Positions 44,352 to 53,990 of a DNA stretch of 64,000 bases are shown here, piece by piece. Position 1 is the first letter of the stretch. Each line of letters starts with the position of its first letter. Position numbers and translations under genes: made by a program. The notes below the pieces were generated by a model. The model saw only the letters and a program-made list of their open reading frames with translations. It made no database searches and was not told where the DNA came from. The DNA comes from Candidatus Cottocaccamicrobium excrementipullorum (lineage in GTDB: Bacteria; Bacillota; Clostridia; Lachnospirales; Lachnospiraceae), in assembly GCA_018713255.1 (NCBI GenBank), contig DVFL01000017.1:25200-89199 (forward strand), in the 5' to 3' direction.

Positions 44352-45197
44352 TTATCCTTTTAATCCAGATGTGCTGATGCCTTCTACCAGATATTTCTGG
44401 AAGAAAATGAAAATCAAGACAGAAGGAAGGATGGATAAGCTTGCCATGGCAAACATTGCTCCATAGTCAGAGGACGAACCAGGATCGCAGAAAAGTTTTA
44501 ATGCAAGGCTGACAGGATACATGGCAGTTTTATTCACATACAACAAGGCTGACAGGAAGTCGTCCCATCTCCACATAAAAGAGAAAAGACAGGAAGTAAC
44601 CAGTGCTGGTTTGATTAAAGGGATCATAATTCTTGAAAAAATCCCCATATACGAGCACCCGTCAATTTTAGCAGCTTCGTCTAACTCCACCGGAATGCCG
44701 CCAATAAAATTAGAAATCAGGTAGATAAAAAATCCTTGGGTAGCAAAGAAATAAGGCACGATCAAAGGTAAAAAGGTTCCCACCCAATTTAATTTCTGAT
44801 ACCATAAATATTGCGGAATCATCAGCACCTGAGCTGGAAGCATCATAGATAAAAGCATGGCAGAAAACAACAGGTTTTTGCCGCGGAATTTAAAGCGGGC
44901 AAACCCATAAGCGACAAAAGCGGAAGAGCACACAGTTCCAATGGTGGCAACGATGGAAATAAAGATAGAATTTCGGAAAAATGCACCAAAGGATATTTTA
45001 GCAAAGCCTTTCCAGCCATTGACGTAATTGGCTAATGTAAATTTTTCTGGAATTAGTGAACTTGCTGTGGTAAAGATCGTGTTGGATTCTTTAAATGAAC
45101 TCATTACCATCCAGACGAGGGGATAAATCATAACGATTCCCATGGCGAATACCAAAACATGATAGACAACAGCGGAAAGCATTCGTTTTTCTTTCAT
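44352..45197 (-). CDS. Sugar ABC transporter permease, MalG/AraQ type
   Basis: A 281-residue inner permease of a CUT1 carbohydrate importer, with six membrane segments. The EAA loop that contacts the ATPase is present (ELDEAAKIDGCSYMGIFSRI, then PLIKPAL). The N-terminus KEKRMLSAVVYHVLVF and the end LVEGISTSGLKG are typical of this family. It lies 2 bases after the other permease gene on the same strand. The system lacks an ATPase gene here, so it probably uses a shared MsmX/UgpC-type ATPase encoded elsewhere. The probable cargo, pectin-derived oligosaccharide, is inferred from the nearby GH28 enzyme. Confidence 0.93.
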   Translation of the reverse strand: MKEKRMLSAVVYHVLVFAMGIVMIYPLVWMVMSSFKESNTIFTTASSLIPEKFTLANYVNGWKGFAKISFGAFFRNSIFISIVATIGTVCSSAFVAYGFARFKFRGKNLLFSAMLLSMMLPAQVLMIPQYLWYQKLNWVGTFLPLIVPYFFATQGFFIYLISNFIGGIPVELDEAAKIDGCSYMGIFSRIMIPLIKPALVTSCLFSFMWRWDDFLSALLYVNKTAMYPVSLALKLFCDPGSSSDYGAMFAMASLSILPSVLIFIFFQKYLVEGISTSGLKG

Positions 45198-45199
45198 GA

Positions 45200-46093
45200 T
45201 TACAGTCCTCCTTCATAGACCCAGAAGCGTTTGGTAGCGAACAAGAACAGCGTAATCAGCCCGATCAGTACAAGCATAACCCAAGCCATGGCAGCGCCGT
45301 AACCGGTATTGTAAAATTCAAAGGACTGCTGATACATGTATACGGTGTAAAGCAAAGTGGAGTTCATCGGTTTGCCCTGGGTAATGATGTAGCATTGCGT
45401 AAAAGCTAAAAAGCCGTTAATCATTTGCATCACCAGATTAAAAAATATGGTGGGAGTCAAAAGCGGAAGGGTAATCTTAAAAAAGCGGGAGATGGGACCG
45501 GCGCCGTCCACCATAGCTGCCTCATATAAAGAGGCGGGGATCTGTTTTAAAGAGGATAAAAAGATCAGCATGGAAGAGCCAAACTGCCAAACAGCAAGCA
45601 GGATTAACACCCATATAGCGGTTTTGGTATCTCCTAACCAGGAGAAACTTGTTTCGATGCCAATTTTCCCTAAGAGGGTATTTACCACACCATCAATTGC
45701 AAACATTCGTTTCCACAAAATTGCCACAGCAACAGAACCGCCGATGATTGACGGCAAATAGTAGGCAGCCCGATAAAAACCGGACATTTTTGTGTTTCGA
45801 AGCAGCAAAAGGGCGACTAACAGAGCAAATAGAAGTTTTAACGGTACAGATACAAATGCGAAGAAAAATGTCACACGCACTGATTTTAAGAAAGTTTCAT
45901 CTTGAAACATGGTGCGAAAATTCTCCAGCCCGGTAAAAACTGGCGGGGATAAGATATCGTAATCGCAGAAGGAATAATAAAGAGAAATTCCCATGGGAAC
46001 AATCATAAAGAAAAGAAAGCCCAGGGCAAAAGGAAGCGTGAACATATATCCTGCTGTATCTTCCTGATTAAATAATCTTTTTATAGTTCTCAT
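45200..46093 (-). CDS. Sugar ABC transporter permease, MalF/UgpA type
   Basis: A 297-residue permease with six membrane segments, the partner of the downstream MalG-type permease. The N-terminus DTAGYMFTLPFALGFLFF and the EAA loop (ASLYEAAMVDGAGPISRFFKI, followed by TLPLLTPT) are typical of CUT1 importers. It is preceded by the binding-protein gene and a hairpin that probably lowers permease expression compared with the binding protein. GGAGGTTAGAA lies before the ATG. Confidence 0.93.
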   Translation of the reverse strand: MRTIKRLFNQEDTAGYMFTLPFALGFLFFMIVPMGISLYYSFCDYDILSPPVFTGLENFRTMFQDETFLKSVRVTFFFAFVSVPLKLLFALLVALLLLRNTKMSGFYRAAYYLPSIIGGSVAVAILWKRMFAIDGVVNTLLGKIGIETSFSWLGDTKTAIWVLILLAVWQFGSSMLIFLSSLKQIPASLYEAAMVDGAGPISRFFKITLPLLTPTIFFNLVMQMINGFLAFTQCYIITQGKPMNSTLLYTVYMYQQSFEFYNTGYGAAMAWVMLVLIGLITLFLFATKRFWVYEGGL

Positions 46094-46125
46094 TTCTAAC
46101 CTCCAATTTCATCTTGGAAAAAAGA

Positions 46126-46148
46126 AGGTGGCCTGGAACCGGCCACCT
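46126..46148 (-). terminator. Intercistronic attenuator in the sugar operon
   Basis: An 8-bp perfect stem (46126-46133 and 46141-46148), followed on the minus strand by CTTTTTT-type sequence, between the binding-protein gene and the permeases. Such hairpins allow more binding protein than permease. Confidence 0.7.
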
Positions 46149-46158
46149 CTTTTTGCTG

Positions 46159-47520
46159 CTATTCTGCTCCCATCATGGAATTGCCTTCCTCAAACAGCTG
46201 AGTGCCTGCTTCTTCTGCAGTCATCTCGCCGTAGCAGACCTTTTCTTCCAGCTGATTTAACAAATTGTTTACCTCGCTGGCTCCATCAGGCGCAGGCGGA
46301 TTAATCTGGGAAGAAGATGGTTCTACTACATCATAGATGAAGCGGATAATCTCCTGGCTGTCAGCGTCCAGATTTTCCGAAATGCTGTCGGCTACTGTGC
46401 TGGACAGAGGGATACCTCTTTCTCCCAGCAAAATATTATTGCATTCTACAGAATTGGTGAAGAAATTCAAAATTTTTGCTGCTTCATCAGGGTTTTGTGA
46501 GTCAGTGGAAATGGCAAAAAACTGACTTGGTTTTAAATAGTCCGATTTTGCCGGATCCTTTGATGGCCAGGTAGTAATGCCGATTTCCATTCCTTCTGGA
46601 GCGGCGTTTTTAATTGCAGAATACTGGTTGGAATAGGAGAAGGAGCACCAAGACATTGTTTCAGGACTGGAACCATATACCAGGGGATCCTGTTCAACAG
46701 AGCCTATGGTTCTTTCTGCGAAAATAGCAGGGTTCACATGCCAGCCTTCGCTGATTCCATCTTCGTACAGTTTAAAAAATTCAATATAAGGATCTGCAGA
46801 ATCTCCACCTAATTTTCCATCTTCGAACATAACAATGTCGTCTGCACGGAGGTAATATTCTGCAAATTGTTCATTCTGGTTATAACAAAGGTTGGTCTTG
46901 TAACCTGTCTTTTCATATACCTCTTTGCAGACATCAATGAATTCATCCATTGTCATATTGTCTTTAATGGTAATTCCATTTTCGTCAAGAAGGGTTTTGT
47001 TATACAAAAGGGCTGGAGTATTAATGCCGTTGCAGATGGCATAAAGTCCATCACCGATTTTCCCGGAATTTAATACGTCCTGGTTGCAGTTTGCAGTGTC
47101 AATCGTGCCATCTTCTATGTAGGGGGTTAAGTCTACCAACAGGTTGTTCGATACATACTGCTCTAAATATTTGTAGTCCATCTGAACAATATCAGGCATG
47201 GCGTGCCCTGCAGCTGAAGTAGCCAGCTTATTCCAGTAATCATTGAATTCGGAGAATTGCCCTTCAATTGATACGCCGGGATTTTGTTCCGCGTACAAAT
47301 CCAGAGCTTGCTGCGTCCGCTCGTTTCTGACCTGATTTCCCCACCAAGCCATAATCAGAGAGGAAGAGCCGCTGCTTCCATCTTGGGACTGTGCAGATTC
47401 ATTCCCCTGATCTGCCGCTGCCGTATTATTTTCCGTGGCAGTTTGGCTGGAAGAACCGCAGGCAGCCAGTGAAGCAGCAGTTAAAGCTACGATGAATGCT
47501 GTTGTCAACGTTTTTTTCAT
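46159..47520 (-). CDS. Sugar ABC transporter substrate-binding lipoprotein
   Basis: A 453-residue lipoprotein of the family 1 solute-binding proteins. The signal peptide ends at a lipobox LAAC (Cys21), followed by a Ser/Thr/Asn linker. The binding fold begins at LIMAWWGNQVRNERTQQAL. The MPDIVQMDYKYLEQYV and GDGLYAICNGINTPALLYN motifs and the C-terminal GERGIPLSS are typical. It captures an oligosaccharide at the cell surface. A promoter-like TATAAT is on the minus strand at 47554-47559. The gene is divergent from the YesM-type kinase, which probably controls it. Confidence 0.93.
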   Translation of the reverse strand: MKKTLTTAFIVALTAASLAACGSSSQTATENNTAAADQGNESAQSQDGSSGSSSLIMAWWGNQVRNERTQQALDLYAEQNPGVSIEGQFSEFNDYWNKLATSAAGHAMPDIVQMDYKYLEQYVSNNLLVDLTPYIEDGTIDTANCNQDVLNSGKIGDGLYAICNGINTPALLYNKTLLDENGITIKDNMTMDEFIDVCKEVYEKTGYKTNLCYNQNEQFAEYYLRADDIVMFEDGKLGGDSADPYIEFFKLYEDGISEGWHVNPAIFAERTIGSVEQDPLVYGSSPETMSWCSFSYSNQYSAIKNAAPEGMEIGITTWPSKDPAKSDYLKPSQFFAISTDSQNPDEAAKILNFFTNSVECNNILLGERGIPLSSTVADSISENLDADSQEIIRFIYDVVEPSSSQINPPAPDGASEVNNLLNQLEEKVCYGEMTAEEAGTQLFEEGNSMMGAE

Positions 47521-47553
47521 TTTTCTGCCTCCTTTGTTTGATCAAGTGCTTTT

Positions 47554-47582
47554 ATTATACTTCCGGTATTTGATTTTCTTAA
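47554..47582 (-). promoter_or_regulatory. Possible promoter of the sugar transport operon
   Basis: Minus strand TATAAT (complement of 47554-47559) with a weak TTAAGA 17 bases upstream (complement of 47577-47582). A weak -35 would suit activation by the YesN-type regulator. Confidence 0.45.
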
Positions 47583-47635
47583 TAATGAAAACTGATATCT
47601 TCGTTTAAAAAACCGACTTCTTGCCGAATATGGAA

Positions 47636-47663
47636 TTGTAATATTTTTCAGGAATCGTATAAT
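47636..47663 (+). promoter_or_regulatory. Possible promoter of the YesM-type kinase gene
   Basis: TTGTAA (47636-47641), 16 bases, TATAAT (47658-47663), 22 bases before the start; GAAAAGGAGGAAG is the ribosome site. Confidence 0.55.
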
Positions 47664-47685
47664 ATTACAAGAAAAGGAGGAAGAT

Positions 47686-49479
47686 ATGAGCCGATTTGTC
47701 GCATATTTACAGAATAAATTCTCAGATTTTACTCTTAAGAAGAAGATTCTATCAATTGTGCTGTTTAACAGCATTACCATTATGATCTGTGCAGGAGTTG
47801 GCTATCGATTGTATACGCAGGTTTATAATAATCTGTTGTATGATTCTATAGCAGGAAATCTGGCAATGGTTTCTTATCAGATTTCACAAAATATGGAAAA
47901 TGTAGAATACATTTCCAGTTTGATTCTTTCTTCTTCTGCAATCCAGGGGCCGTTAAGCAATCCTCCAGAAAATGGCGACAGTTTTGCGACTGCAGAGTAT
48001 AATCGGCAGATTAATAATGCTTTGCAGGAGTATTCTTCTTTGTCGCTTCAGAACAATATTGCGTACATCGCATTATATAATCACCAATATACTAACTGTA
48101 CGAATTGGGCGTTTTTAGATAAAACACCGGATTTCCTTCTAGAAACAGCCATAAAGAATGGAGAAACGCGGCAGGGGGCAGTTACATGGACCTATGCATT
48201 TCGGAATCCATATATGCTTTTAAGCCGTAATATCCGGCAGATTGAAAAAATGTCTTTAAAGCCTTTGGGAAATCTGGTGATAGGTGTTGATGTAGAGGCC
48301 CTGGTGGCTTCTTCAACAAGTTCTATTTCGTTATACCAAAATCAGTCGTTTATCATTGCCGATGAAAATGATCAGATTATATATGCATCGGACAATTTGT
48401 CAGATCAGGAGGCCAAATTTTTTCTCGCGGAAAGTCCCGATTCATATAAAACGGTTTCTCACGGTGGCCATGATTTCTTTGTGGTAGGCGGAAAACTGCC
48501 TCATTATCAGTTTAAATACATAACGCTAATCTCCTTTGACGAAATTGCCCATATTCGCCAATTTTCCTTTGAGATGGTGACCATTATCTTTGCCATAGGG
48601 TTTGCTCTGATTTTTTTCTTTTCCAGCAGGCTGATTCATGGAATTATCCAGCAGTTTGATGCGTTGATTCTTAAAATGGAGCGTTTTACGCGGAATGAGC
48701 TGGTACTGTCGGAAGAAGATAATCAGTATTGCTCACAGGAAAATGAAATTGGAGCGCTTCACCGTCAATTCATCCAGATGGCGAAGCAAATTCAGCATCT
48801 AGTACAGGTCAACTATGTTAATGAAATCCTTACAAAGGATGCACAACTGGAAGCGTTAAAATCCCAGATCAGTCCTCATTTTTTATATAATACCCTCCAG
48901 ACGATAAACTGGAGAGCAAAGGCTGCAGGAGACAGTACGATTTCCCAAATGGTAGAATCACTGGGAACGCTGCTAAGGGCATCTTTATCAAATCGCAAGC
49001 CGTTGGTTTCTCTTTCTTATGAGCTGGAACTAGTGGATTCTTATATTACGATTCAGCGGATACGTTTTGAAAACAGACTGGCTTATCAGGTAAATATGGA
49101 CCCGGAAGCAGCTGAAGGAATTATTCCGCCTTTGACAATACAGCCACTGGTAGAAAATGCTATTCATTATGGACTGGAAGAAATGACAGAGATCTGTCAT
49201 ATTTATCTGCAGATTAATGTGAAAGATCAAGTTTTGATTGTACAAGTAAAAAATGAGGGCTCGTATTTTGAAGATAATTTGATGGAAAAACTTAGGCAGA
49301 AACAAAATGCATCTCGGGGGTTCGGGATTGGGCTGTTAAATATTGATCAGCGGATTAAGCTTTTGTTTAGTGATGAATATGGATTATCTTTACGGAACGA
49401 GGATGGATTTGCCGTAGCGACAATTACCCTGCCATTTCAAAAAGAAGGAGCGGAAGATGTTAAAATTACTGATTGCTGA
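47686..49479 (+). CDS. YesM-type membrane sensor histidine kinase
   Basis: A 597-residue sensor kinase of the kind that controls sugar uptake in Firmicutes. A membrane segment (about 23-45), a large extracellular sensor (45-295), a second membrane segment (about 297-317), a HAMP-like linker, then the His_kinase domain with ISPHFLYNTLQTI (His398), and a GHKL ATPase with LVENAIHYGLEE and RGFGIGLLNI. All catalytic motifs are present. It overlaps the regulator gene by 23 bases. With the divergent importer genes it forms the usual sense-and-take-up locus, but the regulator gene appears broken. Confidence 0.93.
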   Translation: MSRFVAYLQNKFSDFTLKKKILSIVLFNSITIMICAGVGYRLYTQVYNNLLYDSIAGNLAMVSYQISQNMENVEYISSLILSSSAIQGPLSNPPENGDSFATAEYNRQINNALQEYSSLSLQNNIAYIALYNHQYTNCTNWAFLDKTPDFLLETAIKNGETRQGAVTWTYAFRNPYMLLSRNIRQIEKMSLKPLGNLVIGVDVEALVASSTSSISLYQNQSFIIADENDQIIYASDNLSDQEAKFFLAESPDSYKTVSHGGHDFFVVGGKLPHYQFKYITLISFDEIAHIRQFSFEMVTIIFAIGFALIFFFSSRLIHGIIQQFDALILKMERFTRNELVLSEEDNQYCSQENEIGALHRQFIQMAKQIQHLVQVNYVNEILTKDAQLEALKSQISPHFLYNTLQTINWRAKAAGDSTISQMVESLGTLLRASLSNRKPLVSLSYELELVDSYITIQRIRFENRLAYQVNMDPEAAEGIIPPLTIQPLVENAIHYGLEEMTEICHIYLQINVKDQVLIVQVKNEGSYFEDNLMEKLRQKQNASRGFGIGLLNIDQRIKLLFSDEYGLSLRNEDGFAVATITLPFQKEGAEDVKITDC

Positions 49480-50963
49480 TGACGAACGTATTATTCGAGA
49501 GACTATCTTTCATTTGATTGGGAAAAATATGATATTGAGGTGATTGGGCTTTGTCAGAATGGAATTGAGGCTTATGGTATGATATTGGATGAGTCGCCGG
49601 ATATTGTGCTGACAGATATCCGGATGCCGGGAATGGGAGGCCTGGAGTTAATTAAGAAGCTGAGCCATACGGATCTTTTTATTCAGTTTATTATTTTGTC
49701 AGGATATGGAGAATTTGAATATGCTAAGGAAGCGATGAAGTATGGAGTAAAACACTATTTATTAAAACCTTGCAATGAATTGCAGATTTTGGAATGTATT
49801 AAGCAGTGTAAACTGGATTATTCGCAGATGATTATGGAACGGCAAATTTTTCGGCAGCAGTTCTATTTACAGAGCGGAATGCTTCACAATGTAATTTCCA
49901 GTATTATTAATGACCGAATATGCCAGAATGAGCCTTTTGACAATATTATCTCTCAGTATGAGCAGTATTTGGATTTTCATTTTACCTCTTATCGCCTGTT
50001 TTATATCTATTTTTTGGAATATGAAAATCTGCCGGATTTTCTGGAAATGCTGAAATCTTTTGCAGAGCAGCACCTTCCTCAGGTAATTTTATATGGGGTA
50101 TATGTTAAAAATACACTTCTGCTTTTTGTTCAGGATATCGGCGGGCATCCAGATAAACTGAAACAGTTCCTGAAACAGATTCAGTTAAAGAATCAAAAGG
50201 TCAGCCTGGAAGCAGAAGACATTTTTTATTCCTGCCTGGAAGATTTGTTGCGAGAGATTTTGGAGAAGATCAAACGTTTCAGCATGATTTATTATATCAA
50301 TAATTTCCATATTACTTCTACCTGCAACTATAATGTGTTTATTTCGCGGATTCAGCAGCTTTGCGGCGAGATTATGCAGGGAAAGCAAGGGATGGTAGAT
50401 CAGGTAGCAGAACTGTTGGACGGAATAGAAAATACGGATTTTTTGAAACAATTGGCGAGCAGCATTTTCCTTAAACTTACTTCTTACCAGCCTGCTTTAT
50501 CTACTTTTGAGCTGGCTGAGTGGCTGGTGAAGTTAGATAAAGAAAATAATTTAATCAATTTAAAAGACATGATTTTACAGAAATTCCTGGACTTCTCGAC
50601 TTATCAAAGTGCAGATGCATCTTTAAGCTCGATGACACAGCAGATTTATGCTTACGTCACGGAGCATCTGCAAGATCCAAATCTTACGTTAAAACAAATT
50701 GCAGAAAATCATCTTTTTATGAATGTAGATTATGTAAGTAAGAAATTTTACAAAAAACAGGACAAAAGTTTTCGCAATATTTGACTGCAGCAAGAATTAA
50801 GAGAGCTAAGCAGCTAATCATTAAAAATCCTTCGGAACCGATAAAAAATATTGCTGAGCAAGTAGGATGTGGAAACAATCCTCAATATTTTTCCCAACTG
50901 TTTAAAAAGCAGACAGGCATGACCCCAACGGATTACATTAATTCTCTTAATGCTCCGGCGTAA
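49457..50963 (+). pseudogene. YesN-type AraC response regulator, broken by two frameshifts
   Basis: The frame starting MLKLLIADDERIIRET at 49457 meets a stop after 28 codons. The receiver continues in another frame (FDWEKYDIEVIGLCQNG, then DIVLTDIRMPGMGG) to 50784, where it stops after DKSFRNI. The AraC-type helix-turn-helix end (TAARIKRAKQLI to FKKQTGMTPTDYI) is in a third stretch to 50963. Both breaks are in short repeats: near 49515 one TTGA unit seems to be missing (TTGATTGG where LIDW needs four more bases), and near 50776 one T is missing from a T run (SFSQYL restored by adding it). It could be a true pseudogene or an assembly error. Confidence 0.85.
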
Positions 50964-51082
50964 ACACAGGGAGAAGGAAAGGCGATTAATCGGATAAGTT
51001 GCAGGAGGAGTCGGTTTTCTTCCTTGACTTAAGCAGAATAAAATTAGACAATAAATTCATCGATCATGGAGGAGGAAAAGCT

Positions 51083-52402
51083 ATGGGATATCATATCATT
51101 AATTGCGGTGCTGTTGGAGATGGAAAGACAAACGATGCAGCTGCCATACAGAGGGCCATAGACCAGTGCTTTGAGGAAGGCGGAGGAAAAGTGATTCTCG
51201 ATGGGGGCCATACCTATCTTTCTGGATCTATTGTGCTGAAATCAAGGGTGGAATTAGTAATTGAAAGCGGAGCGGTATTGAAGGCCAGCGAAAATCTAGA
51301 AGATTACCAGTTTATAGACGAGGCGGCGAGCCATGGGGAAAATCATATGGTTCAAGTTCCTACTTTCGAGAATTGCGAATATAACGGAAAACCGAGGCAA
51401 TATTTTATTTTTGCCAAGGATGCGGAACATGTTCGAATCAGCGGCGGAGGCGTAATTGATGGATCGGAGGAAATTTACTTTGGAGAGATCCGTGAGGATC
51501 AGATTGATGGTGCGTTTTATCCACGGATTCCACTGATTCTTATGGAAAACTGCCGCTGGCTTACCATCAAAGAAATTACAATTCAAAAAAGCGGATTCTG
51601 GACGACTCATTTAGTGGGATGTGAGGAAGTAGAGATTACAGGAATTAGAATTTTAAATAATCGAAAAATGGCGAATTGCGATGGTATTGATCCAGATCAT
51701 TGTCGTCATGTGCGAATTACAAACTGCCATATTGAGTCTGCCGATGACTGCATTGTTTTGAAAACTACAGATGCAAATCGCCACTACGGCCCTTGTGAGG
51801 ATATTTTGATTTCCGGCTGTACGCTGGCTTCCACCAGTGCAGCGATTAAAATTGGGACGGAGAGCGTTTCGGATTTTCGAGATATTGTAATTACGAATTG
51901 CAGTATTTATGATTCTAATCGAGGAATTTCTTTTCAGCTGCGAGATGAAGGAAATGTAGAAAATGTAATAATTTCAGACTGTATGATTCGAACCCGGCAG
52001 GCATCTTCGTGCTGGTGGGGATGCGGCGAACCTATTAATATTGCATCAATTAACCGAAAAGAGGAGATTCCCTCTGGAAAGATTCGAGGGGTGATAATCA
52101 GCAATGTAATCTGCCGGGGAGAAGGAAGCATCTATATTGCAGGGAAAAAAGAATCGCCAATAGAAGATCTGGTCATGGAAAATATACGGCATGAACTGAT
52201 TAAAACGTCCAAATATCCCATTACAGGATATGATTTCAGGCCTTGTGCTGGTCCAGACTTTGAAGAAGGGAAAATCAGTGGAATTTGCATGCGTAATGTG
52301 TCAGGTGCTTATGTAAGGAACGTATCGGTTAAACTGGATCCATCTATGGCGCCATATGCAGATACCCCTGTGAAATATGAAAATGTGAGAATGAAGGAAT
52401 AG
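51083..52402 (+). CDS. Glycoside hydrolase family 28 (polygalacturonase-like)
   Basis: A 439-residue right-handed beta-helix enzyme. The N-terminus has the pectate-lyase-like NCGAVGDGKTNDAAAIQRAI. The GH28 catalytic Asp residues are visible: Asp200 in NCDGID and Asp221-Asp222 in SADDC, 21 residues apart as in known polygalacturonases; AAIKIGTES follows. Activity on galacturonan or rhamnogalacturonan fragments is likely. No signal peptide is present with this start, so it probably works in the cytosol on imported oligosaccharides. GGAGGAGG precedes the ATG at 51083; a longer frame from 50999 lacks conservation. It lies behind the YesMN genes. Confidence 0.9.
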   Translation: MGYHIINCGAVGDGKTNDAAAIQRAIDQCFEEGGGKVILDGGHTYLSGSIVLKSRVELVIESGAVLKASENLEDYQFIDEAASHGENHMVQVPTFENCEYNGKPRQYFIFAKDAEHVRISGGGVIDGSEEIYFGEIREDQIDGAFYPRIPLILMENCRWLTIKEITIQKSGFWTTHLVGCEEVEITGIRILNNRKMANCDGIDPDHCRHVRITNCHIESADDCIVLKTTDANRHYGPCEDILISGCTLASTSAAIKIGTESVSDFRDIVITNCSIYDSNRGISFQLRDEGNVENVIISDCMIRTRQASSCWWGCGEPINIASINRKEEIPSGKIRGVIISNVICRGEGSIYIAGKKESPIEDLVMENIRHELIKTSKYPITGYDFRPCAGPDFEEGKISGICMRNVSGAYVRNVSVKLDPSMAPYADTPVKYENVRMKE

Positions 52403-52419
52403 ATTGTGCAAAGATAAAC

Positions 52420-52473
52420 AATATCCCGTGACAATTCCAAGCTGAAAGAGCTTGAAGGTCACGGGATATTTTT
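52420..52473 (+). terminator. Terminator after the GH28 gene
   Basis: A 13-bp perfect stem (52420-52432 and 52458-52470) with an inner CAAGCT/AGCTTG hairpin, followed by T residues. It also lies downstream of the convergent MFS gene. Confidence 0.85.
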
Positions 52474-52556
52474 CTGATAAGGCAAAAAAGCCCTCCAATT
52501 TTATTTCTCCGTCCACTTTTTGGAAAAGGAGACGAGATATTTGACCACAAGAAAGA

Positions 52557-53990
52557 TCAGATCCGCGGCGAATTTTGTTTTTCTCTGACACAGAAAAGTG
52601 AGATTAAAAACAGGATTAAAGCTCCAATGGCCATCCATAAAAAGGAAACGTTCATGCCGTGGATCAGCGCGTTGTCGCCATAGACCGCCGCGGAGCTGGC
52701 GCTTACAGCCGTCATGATTCCTACAAAAAGAGCGGAACCGATGGAACCGGAGATGGTGCGGAAGGAGGTCAGGAGAGAAGATGCATCGGCCACCTTTCGA
52801 ATGGATACGCTGCTGGTCCCCCAAGTAAGCAGAGGCATCATCAGGCTTCCGATGGAAATATTTCGGATTACGTTAAGGATGGCTGCCGTCCACAGCGGTG
52901 TGCTGGCAGTGAGGAAGAACATTCCGAGATTGCTCACAATCAGTATTGCAGAGCCTGCCATAAACAGCTTTTTAATGCCCATTTTATCATACAGTCTTCC
53001 GGCAAAGGGACTGACAATGGTAGTAGCCAGAGATCCGGGAAGGGTTACCAGACCAGAGGTTACTGCTGAATATCCCATTACGCTTTGAACGTACAGGGGC
53101 ATCATGACAGAAGATCCCATCATAACAAGATAAAGAATCATGCTGGAGATCACGCTTACGGCGTAATCATAGGTGCCCAGAATTTTTACATCCAGGAAAG
53201 GCTTTGGGAGGCGGCATTGTCTGAGCATGAAGAAAAAGCAGACAATAATGCCAATCAGCAGAGGTGCTCCTGCCTGGAGGCTGATCAGGCCAAAGCTGCT
53301 GATATTTCCAATTCCCAGAGTGATGCCGCCGAAGGCAAAAATGCTTTCAACAAAAGAGATTACATCAAACTTCTTTTTCTGAATTTCCAATACGTTTTCA
53401 AATACTGCACAGGAAAGAATAAACGATATCATCATAATGACCAGAACCACATAAAAAATGGATTTCCATCCAAATGCATCGATCAGAAGCCCGGCAATTG
53501 TAGGGGCTACAATAGGAGCCGCAGTGGTGGCCAGGCCATAAGTTCCCATCATTGTTCCCTTTTTTTCAACGGGGTAGACAGTGAGAATAATCACCTGCGC
53601 CGCGGACATTAAGATTCCATTTCCGCAGGCCTGCATGATTCTTCCGGTCATCATCAAGGAAAAATTCCCGGAAAAAATGCTGAACAAAAGCCCTGCAATA
53701 AACAGGCCGATGCCGCTGAGGTACAATCGTTTGGTAGGGAAACGGGTAATCAGGAATGCAGTGAGAGGCATTACCACGCCCATGGCCAGAGAGTAGCCGC
53801 TGGTTACCCATTGTCCTACAGCGGTACTTACGTGAAAATATTCTACTACATTAGGCAGTGCTGTGGTCATAGCCGTGGATAATGTGGATGATGCAATCCC
53901 GGAAACTACCAGACAAATAAAAATCAGGGTTCGTTTCTGATTGCTTAAGGATGCTGACGGAGATTGCTGATTGTTGTTATTGTTCTTCAT
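52557..53990 (-). CDS. MFS drug-efflux transporter, DHA2 (EmrB/QacA) type
   Basis: A 477-residue membrane transporter with about 14 segments, fitting the DHA2 subfamily of drug/proton antiporters. A cytoplasmic, Asn/Gln/Ser-rich N-tail is followed by LPNVVEYFHVSTAVGQWVTSGYSL and GRIMQACGNGILM-type motifs, and a motif-C-like stretch (LATTAAPIVAPTIAGLL). It is downstream of, and overlaps by 14 bases, a MarR-family regulator gene, the usual layout for a self-controlled efflux unit. The substrate is not known. Confidence 0.9.
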   Translation of the reverse strand: MKNNNNNQQSPSASLSNQKRTLIFICLVVSGIASSTLSTAMTTALPNVVEYFHVSTAVGQWVTSGYSLAMGVVMPLTAFLITRFPTKRLYLSGIGLFIAGLLFSIFSGNFSLMMTGRIMQACGNGILMSAAQVIILTVYPVEKKGTMMGTYGLATTAAPIVAPTIAGLLIDAFGWKSIFYVVLVIMMISFILSCAVFENVLEIQKKKFDVISFVESIFAFGGITLGIGNISSFGLISLQAGAPLLIGIIVCFFFMLRQCRLPKPFLDVKILGTYDYAVSVISSMILYLVMMGSSVMMPLYVQSVMGYSAVTSGLVTLPGSLATTIVSPFAGRLYDKMGIKKLFMAGSAILIVSNLGMFFLTASTPLWTAAILNVIRNISIGSLMMPLLTWGTSSVSIRKVADASSLLTSFRTISGSIGSALFVGIMTAVSASSAAVYGDNALIHGMNVSFLWMAIGALILFLISLFCVREKQNSPRI

